Source of the DNA: Calothrix sp. FI2-JRJ7
GTDB taxonomy: Bacteria; Cyanobacteriota; Cyanobacteriia; Cyanobacteriales; Nostocaceae
NCBI GenBank assembly: GCA_019359675.1
Contig: JAHHGX010000023.1
Coordinates: forward strand, 1-57,191
Length of the DNA: 57,191 bases
Reading direction: 5' to 3'
The notes beneath the pieces were generated by a model that worked only from the letters and a program-made list of their open reading frames with translations, was not told the origin of the DNA and ran no database searches. Shown here piece after piece: positions 46,001-54,040 of this stretch. A program made the position numbers and the translations under genes. Every line of letters begins with the position of its first letter. Within the stretch, counting starts at the first letter, position 1.

Positions 46001-46203
46001 TCATTCTCATCAATAGTGACTATGACGATGCGGGAGTCCGCTGGTTCTCCTGGACGTGCTGTAAACCACTGGTCTAGCATCGCGCATTCCATAAACTGCA
46101 AGGCGCCTGTTAGTTGTAAACTAATGATTGTCAGCGTCACAAACACCGAAGTCATTTCAATGCCACGATACCGCAGAATCTGTATTTTCAACTTTTTCCA
46201 CAT
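43084..46203 (-). CDS. CHASE2-domain hybrid histidine kinase
   Basis: This 1039-aa membrane sensor has an N-terminal helix, then an extracytoplasmic CHASE2 domain (about 40-300; IVIVTIDENDISRFKSWPID, VIGLDLYRNLPVEPGH). Further membrane helices near 320-420, a coiled coil, HisKA with the phosphorylated His in SHELRTPLNAILGFSQ (about 476), HATPase (LGNAIKFTSYGG, VVDTGYGIA, GTGLGLAI) and a receiver domain with the acceptor Asp in VFMDMRMPIVDG (about 855) follow, then a helical tail. An insert of about 75 residues, basic and Tyr-rich (YRYYKMLRRKYERKPSK), splits the ATPase domain. I choose the ATG at 46203, which gives MWKKLKIQILRYRG before the first helix. It ends a four-gene minus-strand set with DUF928, CHAT and hemagglutinin genes; 32 bases separate it from DUF928. 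Confidence 0.93.
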   Translation of the reverse strand: MWKKLKIQILRYRGIEMTSVFVTLTIISLQLTGALQFMECAMLDQWFTARPGEPADSRIVIVTIDENDISRFKSWPIDDRTLAKLLNKIKQQQPAVIGLDLYRNLPVEPGHQELLDVYKSTPNLIGIQKILSNNNGPVVEPPPVLATRDQIAACDLVLESDGKVRRYLLAVRDKSKTKTYLTLGAKLALTYLEKQNIKQIYDGQKQALKLGKAKFVPMEDSEGGFVRVDVGGYQILANFRNSHSSVTKIPLLDVLENRVPSNLMTGKVVLVGSVAESLSERFYTPFTRDVNTAWSGVELHADLTSQILSAALDDRQLLRGISEQLGWLWIFFWSSVGATIGWGVKIRLNTFYFKKHRVSEVVTQCRSLVFTISILLPGAILSLLLSTYFLFLSGWWVNVVAPLLGLTSATLGSKLYLLVRSLQLSHKALANYASDLELEVKERTQELVEKNIALEIAKQEAESANKAKSTFLANISHELRTPLNAILGFSQILAREEKLTLDQKQHIEIINRSGKHLLELINDVLSMSKIEAGRTMLVERAFDLYALLDAIHKMLQLRANSKNLNFNFELIGDIPQYIITDESKLRQILINLLGNAIKFTSYGGVTLRVKLQTAEVSNLIKSQLALQQDICTSSQEKKLQANSFAVLQESIKNYFFTKQSILPKSLYQSLFGQRYRYYKMLRRKYERKPSKQAPESLDYDIDIDNKQHLVFEVVDTGYGIASQDLEKLFNPFVQTQLGRQSMEGTGLGLAISREYVKLMGGDIVVSSVLNEGSTFQFDIKFDYATYTSLENAVPTQQVTGLEKNQPGYRILIAEDVEENRLLLVKLLEPIGFEVRIAINGEEAVQIWENWRPHLVFMDMRMPIVDGYEATRRIREIERIEKKLEEKHNLSRVIEDKSFKTIIIALTASIFEEQQDQFIKIGCNAFIGKPVSETLLYEQIARYLDVKYISTSTSCVKHKQENKPQETSLLELTSEQLSTMSSEWIDKLHYAAISLNDQSITELIKDIPETENIFAETLTSLVDNFRLDIIAKCIETRTRI

Positions 46204-46235
46204 AAACAAAGCAAGAGTGTTGGGGAAGTGAAAAT

Positions 46236-47006
46236 TTAATTTGCCGTTGCCACTATATTTAAACTCAAACCAACCGAAGTTAGTAACTCCGTCCAAGTTT
46301 GTGCGAGTTGCGAGTTGTGTGGTTCTTTTTGCTGAAGTTCCATCACTGTTGCAACTGCATCATACCAGTATCCATTTTGAGCATACAAAGATATACGTTC
46401 GACTGAATTCGCTTTAATTAATTTATTTTGCAAATCCTGACTCAACTGTGTATACTCTATCCAACCTCCAACTACCATGTCTGACGTTCGGTCTTCTGGG
46501 TTACAAGCTAATGCAAATGACCAGTAATAAGGCTGATTTTTGACTAATGACAGCACCGATGGTAATTTAATCGCAATAAAACCTTTACTGTTTTCTACTG
46601 ATATATCTGTCTGATATACCCCATTCATTTTCTCATCATATATACTAAACTCTGCTACTTTCGCGTTAGTTTTCGGTAAATATACATACAATACTGGGCG
46701 CCTTTCATGAGATAATCCAACATGTTTACCCGGAGTCAAAGCAGTTAAGGTTTTAGTTCTAGCTTGAATTGAAGAACTACAAGAAAGCATATCACTACGT
46801 GAACCTCCACCTGCTGTCCCACCACGAGGTGCATCTTTTCGTGGTGGTGGTTCAAAACTTACCGTAGTTAACCCACTCACACCACCCACCTCATTAGGAG
46901 TTACTGCACTAACTGATGATATTGATATCGATAATGGTAGGGTGACTGTTGCCGTTAAGCATCCTATTACTAATTTACATCCGTATGTTTTTGTTAGAAA
47001 ATCCAT
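46236..47006 (-). CDS. DUF928 secreted protein
   Basis: This 256-aa protein of the DUF928 family is found almost only in cyanobacteria next to CHAT and CHASE2 genes. A signal peptide (about 1-34, ending SISSVSA) is followed by the family-typical PPPRKDAPRGGTAGGGSR, then a beta-rich body (VGLSHERRPVLYVYLPKTNA, AKVAEFSIYDEKMNGVYQ, NQPYYWSFALACNPE) and a helical C-terminus. It is predicted periplasmic. Function is unknown; its constant company suggests an accessory or sensed partner of the CHAT protein and CHASE2 kinase. The gap to the CHAT gene is 44 bases and to the kinase 32 bases, on the same strand. Confidence 0.9.
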   Translation of the reverse strand: MDFLTKTYGCKLVIGCLTATVTLPLSISISSVSAVTPNEVGGVSGLTTVSFEPPPRKDAPRGGTAGGGSRSDMLSCSSSIQARTKTLTALTPGKHVGLSHERRPVLYVYLPKTNAKVAEFSIYDEKMNGVYQTDISVENSKGFIAIKLPSVLSLVKNQPYYWSFALACNPEDRTSDMVVGGWIEYTQLSQDLQNKLIKANSVERISLYAQNGYWYDAVATVMELQQKEPHNSQLAQTWTELLTSVGLSLNIVATAN

Positions 47007-47050
47007 ATACCTTTATTATGTTTTTTTGTATCTATCCAATTATGTATTTT

Positions 47051-49633
47051 CTATAGCCAATTGCCAACTAGTATAAAACTTGCCCAGTAATAAGGATGTT
47101 TGTATTCTTCACTCTTCATTAACTCAAGTTGCGCTTTCTGCAAAGCTTCCGCTCTTGTGGCGCCAGAATATAACTGTTTGTAAAAAATATTCATAAACAC
47201 TGGTGTATACTCATCATTGATTTGCCATAGCGATGCTAAAACACTACGCGCACCCGAATGTGCTGCAACTCCCGCTATTCCTAATGCCGCAGAATCATCT
47301 CCAGAAGCTGTTTGACAAGCGCTTAGTATTAATAACTCTATTGGACTGGTGCCTTGTAAATTCCGGTCGGCAATTAATGAGTTTAACATGTTAATATCAA
47401 GCTGCTCATTCCATGTTTGAATATAAGTACCCGTTACATTAGAACTAAATTGACCATGTGTAGCTAAGTGTATTACTGAGTACTGCTTATATAAATTATT
47501 CCGTAAATTCTCTATTGTGAAATTCTGATTGAGTAATACTGTCGTTGGAACCAAAGCGCGAATACTTTTAATTTCTTGCTCAACTCCTGGTAACGGTGAT
47601 AAGTTTTGGTTTGGTAAAGTCACTCCTCCTGCCAGAACCCTGATTTTATCTTTGTGTAAAACCCCTGCTTTAAACAACTCTAAACTAGGCGCCACCGCAA
47701 GAGCATATTTTTCAATCAAATATTGTGTACCATCATGTAATGCTGCCATCGGTATATTTCGCAATGAACCATCCAGCACAAATACCAACGTTTTTATCTC
47801 GTGAAGAGTTAAAATCTCAGCAGCAGGTTTGATTAACCAGTCATATAATTGTTGAGCAATCAATAAACGTTCGCGTTCAAACGAAGTTTTTCTTTGCGAG
47901 TGACGCATTGCTTTAATAGCAGTTTCCACTTGTGCGGCAGTCTTCAAAGTTGCATAATGACGTAAAGGTTGGTTAGGAAGCGATAGAATAACTTCGAGAC
48001 GGTCTTTTAAAAGAATAGGGTATATTACAGCCGAAGAAGCATCAATTTGTTCAATCGAAATTGGTTGACCGTTTAGACAAGCTTGGCGAAAATAATTAGC
48101 AAGTTCTGCCATTTGCAACGCTTCGATGATTTCACGTGCAAACACTAATTTTGATTGCTGCTGTTTTAATGCAATATCTGGAACATCCTGCAACAGTAAA
48201 TCTACTAATTCTCTGTAAATAGGTTCAACACTTTCACGAAATGAAAATTGAACATCTTGCTTAATTGCGACTAAATCTTGACGAAGTGCCTGTAAAATAC
48301 GATATGCTTCTGTATAATTACTTATGGCTTTTTCAGTATTACCTTGTGCTTTAAAAATTCGTCCTAGTTGCCATTCCCACTGATACGCAATATCCGCAGC
48401 TTTTAACGAAAGTGCTTTCTCTAAAGCTTGCTGTGTAAGTTTAATCGCATTTTGCCACTGTTGAGTTTGTTCATATAAACCTGCCAAACGTCCCAAAGCT
48501 ATCGATTCAGCACGAGGATGTCCCAAAGTTTGAGCATCTTTATAAGCGTTTGCTAATAGCTGTGCTGAAATATTGAAATAATCTTCCTTGATATTCCCTT
48601 GTTGATTCCTATGTACTGACGATTCTTGTAAGCTTTTTATTTTAATTAAGTCTGAAGCTAACTCAATTTGGGCGTATACTTTAGTTTGGCTGAGTGGGTA
48701 GTTAGGTAATAACTCAGTATAAATTTGTTTAAATAGCTTTTGAGCATCGCTATAACGGTCGAGATGTACGAGAGTTTTCAGTTCATAAACACTCGCTTGT
48801 AGTCTAACGGGGCTATTTGCAACGGCGCCTTTTTGGTAAAATTCTAAAGCGATGGTTAATCGATTTTCATCTTCGGCGAGTCTTCCCAAATTGAGTAGTA
48901 TCATAGACGCTTGTGGATGTAACTGCATCGCACTTGCAATTTTGTAGCTTTGCATATTGACTTCATTTGCACCAACATAGTTACCTATCACTCGTAACAA
49001 ATTACCCAAATTCATTAGTGCAGTTACTTTCAACTCCGAGTCAGGTTGTGCTGATAGTGAAGTTTGTACTTGCTCAAGAATATTTTTCGCACGCAAAAAA
49101 TATCCTAACATTTGTAAAGCACGTGCAGAATTCAACTGCGTCCCAATAACACCCATAACATCATCACTTTTCCGGTAATATTTTTCTGCTTGTTGAAAAG
49201 CATCAAGAGCAGATTCAGTATTACCCAAGTTAAATAATAACTCACCTTGATTATTTAAAACACAGGCGCCTATTTTTAGATTAACAACCTTACCGTTATC
49301 GTAAATTAACCGCTTTGCTTGGGATATAGAAGACTCAGCCAAAAGTAACTGTCCATTTTGCTGATAAGCTAAAGCTAAGTAAGAAAGCATCAAAGCTTGA
49401 GATTGTTTATCATGATTATTCTCATAGCGACGAGCAGCATAACTCCAAACACGAATCGCGTTACTATACAGTCCCGCAGAATAAAACACCTGTCCATTCA
49501 TCAACGAATTCGATACAGATGCTGTTACGGTGCCACTAAAAATGATAAATAATGTAACTATAGTAATTACAACAAATAAACGTAACCATCTACGTAACTT
49601 CATAAGCATGAACCCATAGTTAGGCTGCATCAT
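47051..49633 (-). CDS. TPR-CHAT protein (caspase-like protease fold), secreted or membrane-anchored
   Basis: This 860-aa protein starts with a basic-hydrophobic signal or anchor (KLRRWLRLFVVITIVTLFII, about 12-31). Many tetratricopeptide repeats follow (about 45-440; for example ALDAFQQAEKYYRKSDD, ALEFYQKGAVAN and AISNYTEAYRILQAL), then a C-terminal CHAT domain of about 300 residues. The predicted catalytic His is in VIHLATHGQFSS and the Cys in ELLILSACQTASGDDS, both intact. CHAT domains are caspase-clan proteases; TPR-CHAT proteins elsewhere serve as activated effectors, for instance in type III-E CRISPR. Here the signal sequence predicts a periplasmic location. The ATG at 49633 has AAGAG just upstream; internal ATGs at 49609 and 49603 are alternatives. 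It is followed by DUF928 in the same direction. Confidence 0.92.
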   Translation of the reverse strand: MMQPNYGFMLMKLRRWLRLFVVITIVTLFIIFSGTVTASVSNSLMNGQVFYSAGLYSNAIRVWSYAARRYENNHDKQSQALMLSYLALAYQQNGQLLLAESSISQAKRLIYDNGKVVNLKIGACVLNNQGELLFNLGNTESALDAFQQAEKYYRKSDDVMGVIGTQLNSARALQMLGYFLRAKNILEQVQTSLSAQPDSELKVTALMNLGNLLRVIGNYVGANEVNMQSYKIASAMQLHPQASMILLNLGRLAEDENRLTIALEFYQKGAVANSPVRLQASVYELKTLVHLDRYSDAQKLFKQIYTELLPNYPLSQTKVYAQIELASDLIKIKSLQESSVHRNQQGNIKEDYFNISAQLLANAYKDAQTLGHPRAESIALGRLAGLYEQTQQWQNAIKLTQQALEKALSLKAADIAYQWEWQLGRIFKAQGNTEKAISNYTEAYRILQALRQDLVAIKQDVQFSFRESVEPIYRELVDLLLQDVPDIALKQQQSKLVFAREIIEALQMAELANYFRQACLNGQPISIEQIDASSAVIYPILLKDRLEVILSLPNQPLRHYATLKTAAQVETAIKAMRHSQRKTSFERERLLIAQQLYDWLIKPAAEILTLHEIKTLVFVLDGSLRNIPMAALHDGTQYLIEKYALAVAPSLELFKAGVLHKDKIRVLAGGVTLPNQNLSPLPGVEQEIKSIRALVPTTVLLNQNFTIENLRNNLYKQYSVIHLATHGQFSSNVTGTYIQTWNEQLDINMLNSLIADRNLQGTSPIELLILSACQTASGDDSAALGIAGVAAHSGARSVLASLWQINDEYTPVFMNIFYKQLYSGATRAEALQKAQLELMKSEEYKHPYYWASFILVGNWL

Positions 49634-49723
49634 CTCTTAAGTATCGTTAACATTGCAACAGCAACCTTACGTACTTACGCGATATCACGATTAAATATGT
49701 ACGTAATAACACTTATAAAATTG

Positions 49724-49789
49724 AGAAACCGGGTTTCTACGCAAAGTCATCATCTTTATAACAGATTTTGACAAAGAAACCCGGTTTCT
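49724..49789. repeat. AAACCGGGTTT-family repeat spanning the hemagglutinin 3' end
   Basis: AGAAACCGGGTTTCT and AGAAACCCGGTTTCT lie at the ends of a 66-base element. On the minus strand it encodes the last residues ETGFLCQNLL and the TAA stop of the hemagglutinin-like protein, so the C-terminus of that protein is repeat-derived. Confidence 0.85.
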
Positions 49790-51129
49790 GCATAGTCATA
49801 GTTTGCTTTATGACTCGCAACAAGTTTAATCGCACCATTCTCAACTTCCCATGTAGTTGCTTCCACAAGTTCATGTTGTGTAGATACATCAGTCCCTTGA
49901 TTATCTTTTACCTCGTTAATATGGCGCCAGTCTATCCAACCAGAGTTTATGCTCAAAGCTTCTGTGGTATTTAATGGTAAACCACCACGTCCAACAATAA
50001 CAAAGCGATTTGTGGTAGCTTGGTTTGAACAAGTTTGATTAATTTGCTTTGACACGTCTACTATAGATGTGGGTAACTGAGTAACACCTCGATTTGGGTC
50101 GATATTTAAAGTCGTAATATTGATGTTGCGATTACTCGAAGCAGGAGATGTCACGGAAATATCGCTGCGTCCTGTTGGGGAACGACGTTTTTCTAGACCA
50201 AAAATAGCATTACTGGATATTTTAATTTTTCCGCCGTTATCTTGCATTACGTTCGTGGTAATATCATTATCGCCATTTGGGTTGACTAAAATAAACCCTG
50301 CTTCAATATTAATATTGGCGCCATTACCTTTTCCTGTGGATACAGTAGAAATAGTCGCATTCTGACGCAACGTTAGCAAACTCGAAGCGTACACATTCAC
50401 ATTTCCACCTTCTGTGATTGTTTTTGCGCTGACTGTTCCTCCTTCAATTGTCAGGTTATCTGTGACTAATTGCAAGTTGCCACTGGCGCCACTTCCTTGA
50501 CTACTCACACTAACTTTAGCTTTATCATTTATCATCAATTTATTGGTTGCTTCTACAGTAATATCACCACTACTAGTTATATTCCCTGTAATTGTGATGT
50601 TATTTGCTGTCAGACTCAAATTTTGAGCAGATAAATTAGCATCAACTTGAATATTCCCAGCCGAACCCCACTGTACACCAATAGGCGCCGATATATGTAG
50701 TAAGGAAGGATTATCAACGTCTTTTACACGATGTGGAAATTTCCAAGACTCAGCAGTACTCAAATATAACGACCCTTTAATATCGAGTGCGGCATTTTTA
50801 CCCAAGTAAATTCCATTTGGGTTAAATAGATATAAATTAACATTACCTCGTGTGCGTATTAAACCATCGATATTAGAGATATCACGTCCTGTCACCCGCA
50901 TAAAAATATTATCTACCCTAAGAGCATTGTCAAAATAAACGCTTTCGCCATTTTTGATGGAAAACTGTAAAAAACTGTGAAATAAATTGGCGCCTGTTTG
51001 AGTTCCACCTGTAATGGTAATATTTTGATGTTGGGATGTAACGATTGAATTATTGGGAAGGGTTGCATCAGGAACAACTTGCGCTTGTACTGCTGTAATA
51101 CACAGACTCATATGAATCACGTTTAACAT
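49756..51129 (-). CDS. filamentous hemagglutinin N-terminal (two-partner secretion) protein
   Basis: This exoprotein of the TpsA type has the two-partner-secretion domain directly after the signal region (QVVPDATLPNNSIVTSQHQN then ITITGGTQTGANLFHSFLQF). It includes the conserved VDNIFMRVTGRDISNIDGLI, and NVYLF-like NLYLFNPNGIYLGKNA. About 200 residues of beta-helix-type repeats follow (LSLTANNITITGNITSSGDI). At about 457-491 residues it is short for the class. The start is uncertain: ATG at 51129, GTG at 51168 and TTG at 51231 are all in frame, and none has a good ribosome-binding site. No TpsB transporter gene is in the window. The last ten residues and stop lie inside a palindromic repeat, so the C-terminus may be truncated. 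Confidence 0.85.
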   Translation of the reverse strand: MLNVIHMSLCITAVQAQVVPDATLPNNSIVTSQHQNITITGGTQTGANLFHSFLQFSIKNGESVYFDNALRVDNIFMRVTGRDISNIDGLIRTRGNVNLYLFNPNGIYLGKNAALDIKGSLYLSTAESWKFPHRVKDVDNPSLLHISAPIGVQWGSAGNIQVDANLSAQNLSLTANNITITGNITSSGDITVEATNKLMINDKAKVSVSSQGSGASGNLQLVTDNLTIEGGTVSAKTITEGGNVNVYASSLLTLRQNATISTVSTGKGNGANINIEAGFILVNPNGDNDITTNVMQDNGGKIKISSNAIFGLEKRRSPTGRSDISVTSPASSNRNINITTLNIDPNRGVTQLPTSIVDVSKQINQTCSNQATTNRFVIVGRGGLPLNTTEALSINSGWIDWRHINEVKDNQGTDVSTQHELVEATTWEVENGAIKLVASHKANYDYAETGFLCQNLL

Positions 51130-51332
51130 GACTTGACATATATTATTTGCAACAGTAGTTATACTCACAGCACACTCATCAAAATACTGCAAGTCAAAAA
51201 TAACACAGAATGGTCTGACCCCCCACCCCAATAATTAAAGTAGGGAAAGTGATTTTGGAGAAAATATTTTAAGATAGAAATGGTATAACCAAATATATCG
51301 TTATATTTTTTATCTAGTTATATATACTTAAT

Positions 51333-52736
51333 ATGAAAGTTAGGCGCCTAAAAATAAAGAATTTCCGTGGATTGAGTGATTTAGAACTGGAATTTCAGGT
51401 TCAGGAACCAGCTGTGTTAGTTGGTGTTAATGGTGTTGGGAAGTCTAGTATTCTAGATTGCTTGACAATTTTATTATCGCAGTTTACTGGGCGCCTGCAA
51501 GATTCTTTGTCAATGCGGTTTTTTGACGATAAGGATATTATAAACGGGCGCCAGTCGTTAGAATGTGAGATTACAATAGTCGAAGGTGAGCGTGAAATTA
51601 GTTGGTCATTGCAAAAAGAGCGTCCATCGTCAGTTCGCGATGTTAGAAGTACAGGGATGAAACGCTTAGAAGCAATCAAGTCTATATTATATGATGTAAA
51701 TGACGAACAACTGCAAGCGTTGAGTCAAAAGCGTAACGAGTTAAGCAAAGCATTACAAGCTGTAAGTGTTGCATTAGATTTTATCGAAGAAGAGGGTGAT
51801 AATCAAACACTGCCTTCTTTACAAGCATATGTAGATGAGTTAGCCACTGGACTAAGTACAAGTAATATAAACTTGCCCGTTATAGTATCTTACCCTGTCA
51901 ACCGTGCGGTTTTAGAAATGCCGTTAGATATGACGCAGGAGAATATATTTAGTCAAGTTAACGCATACGACCAAGCACTAACAGGTGGGAGAATAGACTT
52001 TAAAGGTTTTTTTGAATGGTTTAGGAACCGTGAAGACCTAGAAAACGAACAGCGACGTAATAACCCAGACTATCGAGATATACAGTTAGAGACAGCACGA
52101 AATGCAATTTCTTCATTACAACCTGATTTTACCGACTTGCATGTGGTTCGTGCGTCACTGCAAATGATGGTTAAAAAGCAGGGTCAAGAACTTGTAGTTA
52201 ACCAACTTTCAGACGGAGAAAAATGTTTGCTTGCTTTGGTCGGTGACTTAGCAAGACGACTAGCAATAGCAAACCCATATTTAGATAATCCACTCCTGGG
52301 TGATGGGGTAGTGCTTATCGATGAAATAGAACTACATTTACATCCCAAATGGCAACGGGAAATTATTCCTGCATTAAAAAGGACATTCCCCAACTGTCAA
52401 TTTATTGTTTCTACCCACTCACCGCAAATAGTCAGTTATATCAAACCCGATAATATCTATATTATTACCGCAACACCCGATGGTGTAGTACTTCAGCAAC
52501 CAGAAAACTCGTTCGGTCGAGACAGCAATCAAATTTTAGAAGATTTAATGGGTGTATCGGAACGTCCGCAACAAATCAAAAACGGTTTAAGCGACTTATT
52601 TAGATTAATAGACCAGGGTAACTTGGAGACAGCGAAACAACTACGTCAAAATCTTGCAACACAAATAGGAGAAGACGACCCCGAATTTGTGCGTGCAGAT
52701 GTATTAATTCGACGCAAGGAAATATTAAATCGATGA
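51333..52736 (+). CDS. ptuA: Septu-type AAA/ABC-like ATPase PtuA
   Basis: This 467-aa ATPase of the RecF/OLD-like AAA family matches PtuA of the Septu anti-phage system. PtuA binds ATP and assembles with PtuB to degrade DNA on infection. Walker A GVNGVGKSS lies at about 31-39, an ABC-type signature LSDGEK at about 292-297, Walker B VVLIDEIELHLHP at about 325-337, and the H-loop STHSPQ at about 360. There is no C-terminal nuclease domain, which fits a separate nuclease partner. The stop overlaps the ATG of the HNH gene (ATGA), so both are co-translated. It is transcribed away from the hemagglutinin gene set. No reverse transcriptase is nearby, so this is not an obvious retron. Confidence 0.87.
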   Translation: MKVRRLKIKNFRGLSDLELEFQVQEPAVLVGVNGVGKSSILDCLTILLSQFTGRLQDSLSMRFFDDKDIINGRQSLECEITIVEGEREISWSLQKERPSSVRDVRSTGMKRLEAIKSILYDVNDEQLQALSQKRNELSKALQAVSVALDFIEEEGDNQTLPSLQAYVDELATGLSTSNINLPVIVSYPVNRAVLEMPLDMTQENIFSQVNAYDQALTGGRIDFKGFFEWFRNREDLENEQRRNNPDYRDIQLETARNAISSLQPDFTDLHVVRASLQMMVKKQGQELVVNQLSDGEKCLLALVGDLARRLAIANPYLDNPLLGDGVVLIDEIELHLHPKWQREIIPALKRTFPNCQFIVSTHSPQIVSYIKPDNIYIITATPDGVVLQQPENSFGRDSNQILEDLMGVSERPQQIKNGLSDLFRLIDQGNLETAKQLRQNLATQIGEDDPEFVRADVLIRRKEILNR

Positions 52737-53377
52737 AATATATTCAAAAAAATCAAGAACCGCGAAGTTTGACCGATTGGAATCAAAAGCTAGCTGGTAG
52801 GATAAAAGATTGGAAGTCTTTTAATAAATCGGTCAAAAACGACGTTTACGAATCTTTGTTGAAAGAGCAGGGATTTATTTGTGCTTACTGTAGTCGTCCA
52901 ATCATTCGCACGAATTGCCATATTGAACACTACCGTCCCAAAAGCGTTTACAAAGAATTAACTTTTACCTATACCAACCTAATTGCATCGTGTCAAGGAG
53001 AAGACGAGAGAAAACCTCGTACACCTGTACACTGTGGACATAAAAAAGGCGCCTGGTATGATGAGGAGTTAATGGTATCACCTTTAGACCCTGCATGTGA
53101 GACATATTTTAGATATACAGGGTCAGGGGAAATAGCACCAGCACAAGGAGTCAAGGAGGAAGCAGCGAAAACAACTATTAATAAACTTGCGCTCGATATA
53201 GATAAGCTTAGAAGATTAAGGAGAACAGCGATAGATACAGCTATACAAATAAGTGAAGGATTAGGGCAAGTAGAAATACAGCAACTAATTCAAGGATACC
53301 AAAAACCAGATAACAGTGGGCGCCTGACCCCGTTTTGCGACGTGATAGTATATACACTGCAAAAATTTGTGCTATAA
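52733..53377 (+). CDS. ptuB: Septu-type HNH endonuclease PtuB
   Basis: This 214-aa HNH nuclease is of the TIGR02646/PtuB kind. Zinc and catalytic residues appear as CAYC (50-53), HIEHYRP (63-69) and a later NLIASCQG with HCGH. The N-terminus KYIQKNQEPRSLTDWNQ is typical of PtuB partners. It shares four bases (ATGA) with ptuA, confirming one operon. Together they form a two-gene Septu defence module: the ATPase restrains or activates the nuclease, and infection leads to DNA damage or growth arrest. The C-terminal half is helical and ends near VYTLQKFVL. A third gene follows 43 bases on. Confidence 0.87.
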   Translation: MKYIQKNQEPRSLTDWNQKLAGRIKDWKSFNKSVKNDVYESLLKEQGFICAYCSRPIIRTNCHIEHYRPKSVYKELTFTYTNLIASCQGEDERKPRTPVHCGHKKGAWYDEELMVSPLDPACETYFRYTGSGEIAPAQGVKEEAAKTTINKLALDIDKLRRLRRTAIDTAIQISEGLGQVEIQQLIQGYQKPDNSGRLTPFCDVIVYTLQKFVL

Positions 53378-53420
53378 ATGAGGCGCCTGTATATAAAGAA
53401 ATAAAAAAGGAGGTATAACA

Positions 53421-53738
53421 ATGATACTTGAAGCAGTAATGCTGAACGTAAAACCAGGGATGGAAAATAAATTTGAATTAGCATTCAAACAAGCATCAAA
53501 AATTATATCTCTAATAGATGGATATTTATCGCACGAACTACACCGTTGTATAGAAGTAAAAGGAAAATACTTATTACTCGTGCAATGGGAGAACTTAGAA
53601 GCACATACATCAGGGTTTCGAGAATCTCCCAAATATGAACAATGGAAAAAAATATTACATCACTTTTACGACCCATTCCCCACAGTAGAACATTTTGAAA
53701 TCGTAGAAAGTAAAGCTAAAAATCCAGAATACTATTAG
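53421..53738 (+). CDS. ABM-fold (antibiotic biosynthesis monooxygenase-like) protein
   Basis: This 105-aa single ferredoxin-like (ABM/dimeric alpha-beta barrel) protein begins MILEAVMLNVKPGMENKFEL and has the typical SLIDGYLSHELHRCIEVKGK and LLLVQWENLEAH segments. Such proteins can be monooxygenases, haem-degrading enzymes or simple stress-response proteins; no haem or flavin ligand is recognised. A strong ribosome-binding site (AAAGGAGGT) lies before the ATG at 53421. It is 43 bases downstream of ptuB on the same strand and could be read with the Septu operon, though it is not a known Septu component. Confidence 0.85.
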   Translation: MILEAVMLNVKPGMENKFELAFKQASKIISLIDGYLSHELHRCIEVKGKYLLLVQWENLEAHTSGFRESPKYEQWKKILHHFYDPFPTVEHFEIVESKAKNPEYY

Positions 53739-53755
53739 CAATCAAGCATCTAATA

Positions 53756-53938
53756 TTGTCATGCTGAGGAACGAAGCATCTTAATTGTCATTCTGAGGAA
53801 CGAAGCATCTTAATTGTCATTCTGAGGAACGAAGCATCTTAATTGTCATGCTGAGGAACGAAGCATCTTAATTGTCATTCTGAGGAACGAAGCATCTTAA
53901 TTGTCATTCTGAGGAACGAAGCATCTTAATTGTCATTA
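53756..53938. repeat. tandem array of a 29-bp repeat, six copies plus a partial
   Basis: The unit TTGTCATTCTGAGGAACGAA with GCATCTTAA repeats with a period of exactly 29 bases from 53756. Copies 1 and 4 have TGCTGAGG in place of TTCTGAGG; the others look identical. There are no unique spacers, so it is not a CRISPR array. It lies downstream of the ABM gene. Confidence 0.93.
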
Positions 53939-53939
53939 T

Positions 53940-54040
53940 AAGGTGCGTGACGCCACTAGATTAATCGCTTCGTTGTATGATTTTTATGCTGTCACGCACC
54001 CTACTCAAACATACATCGGTTACTCAAACATACATCGGTT
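53940..54040. repeat. GGTGCGTGACGC palindrome and a 19-bp direct duplication
   Basis: AGGTGCGTGACGCCACTAGA pairs with GCTGTCACGCACCCTAC (to 54004). Immediately after, TACTCAAACATACATCGGT is present twice in tandem (from about 54002 and 54021). It adjoins the 29-bp array. Confidence 0.8.

Noticed and set aside
51333-53377. Retron with PtuAB effectors
   Set aside because: No reverse transcriptase gene is present within the window, and no msr/msd-like structure was recognised upstream of the ATPase gene.
53756-53938. Possible CRISPR array
   Set aside because: The 29-bp units are directly contiguous with no unique spacers and no cas genes nearby.
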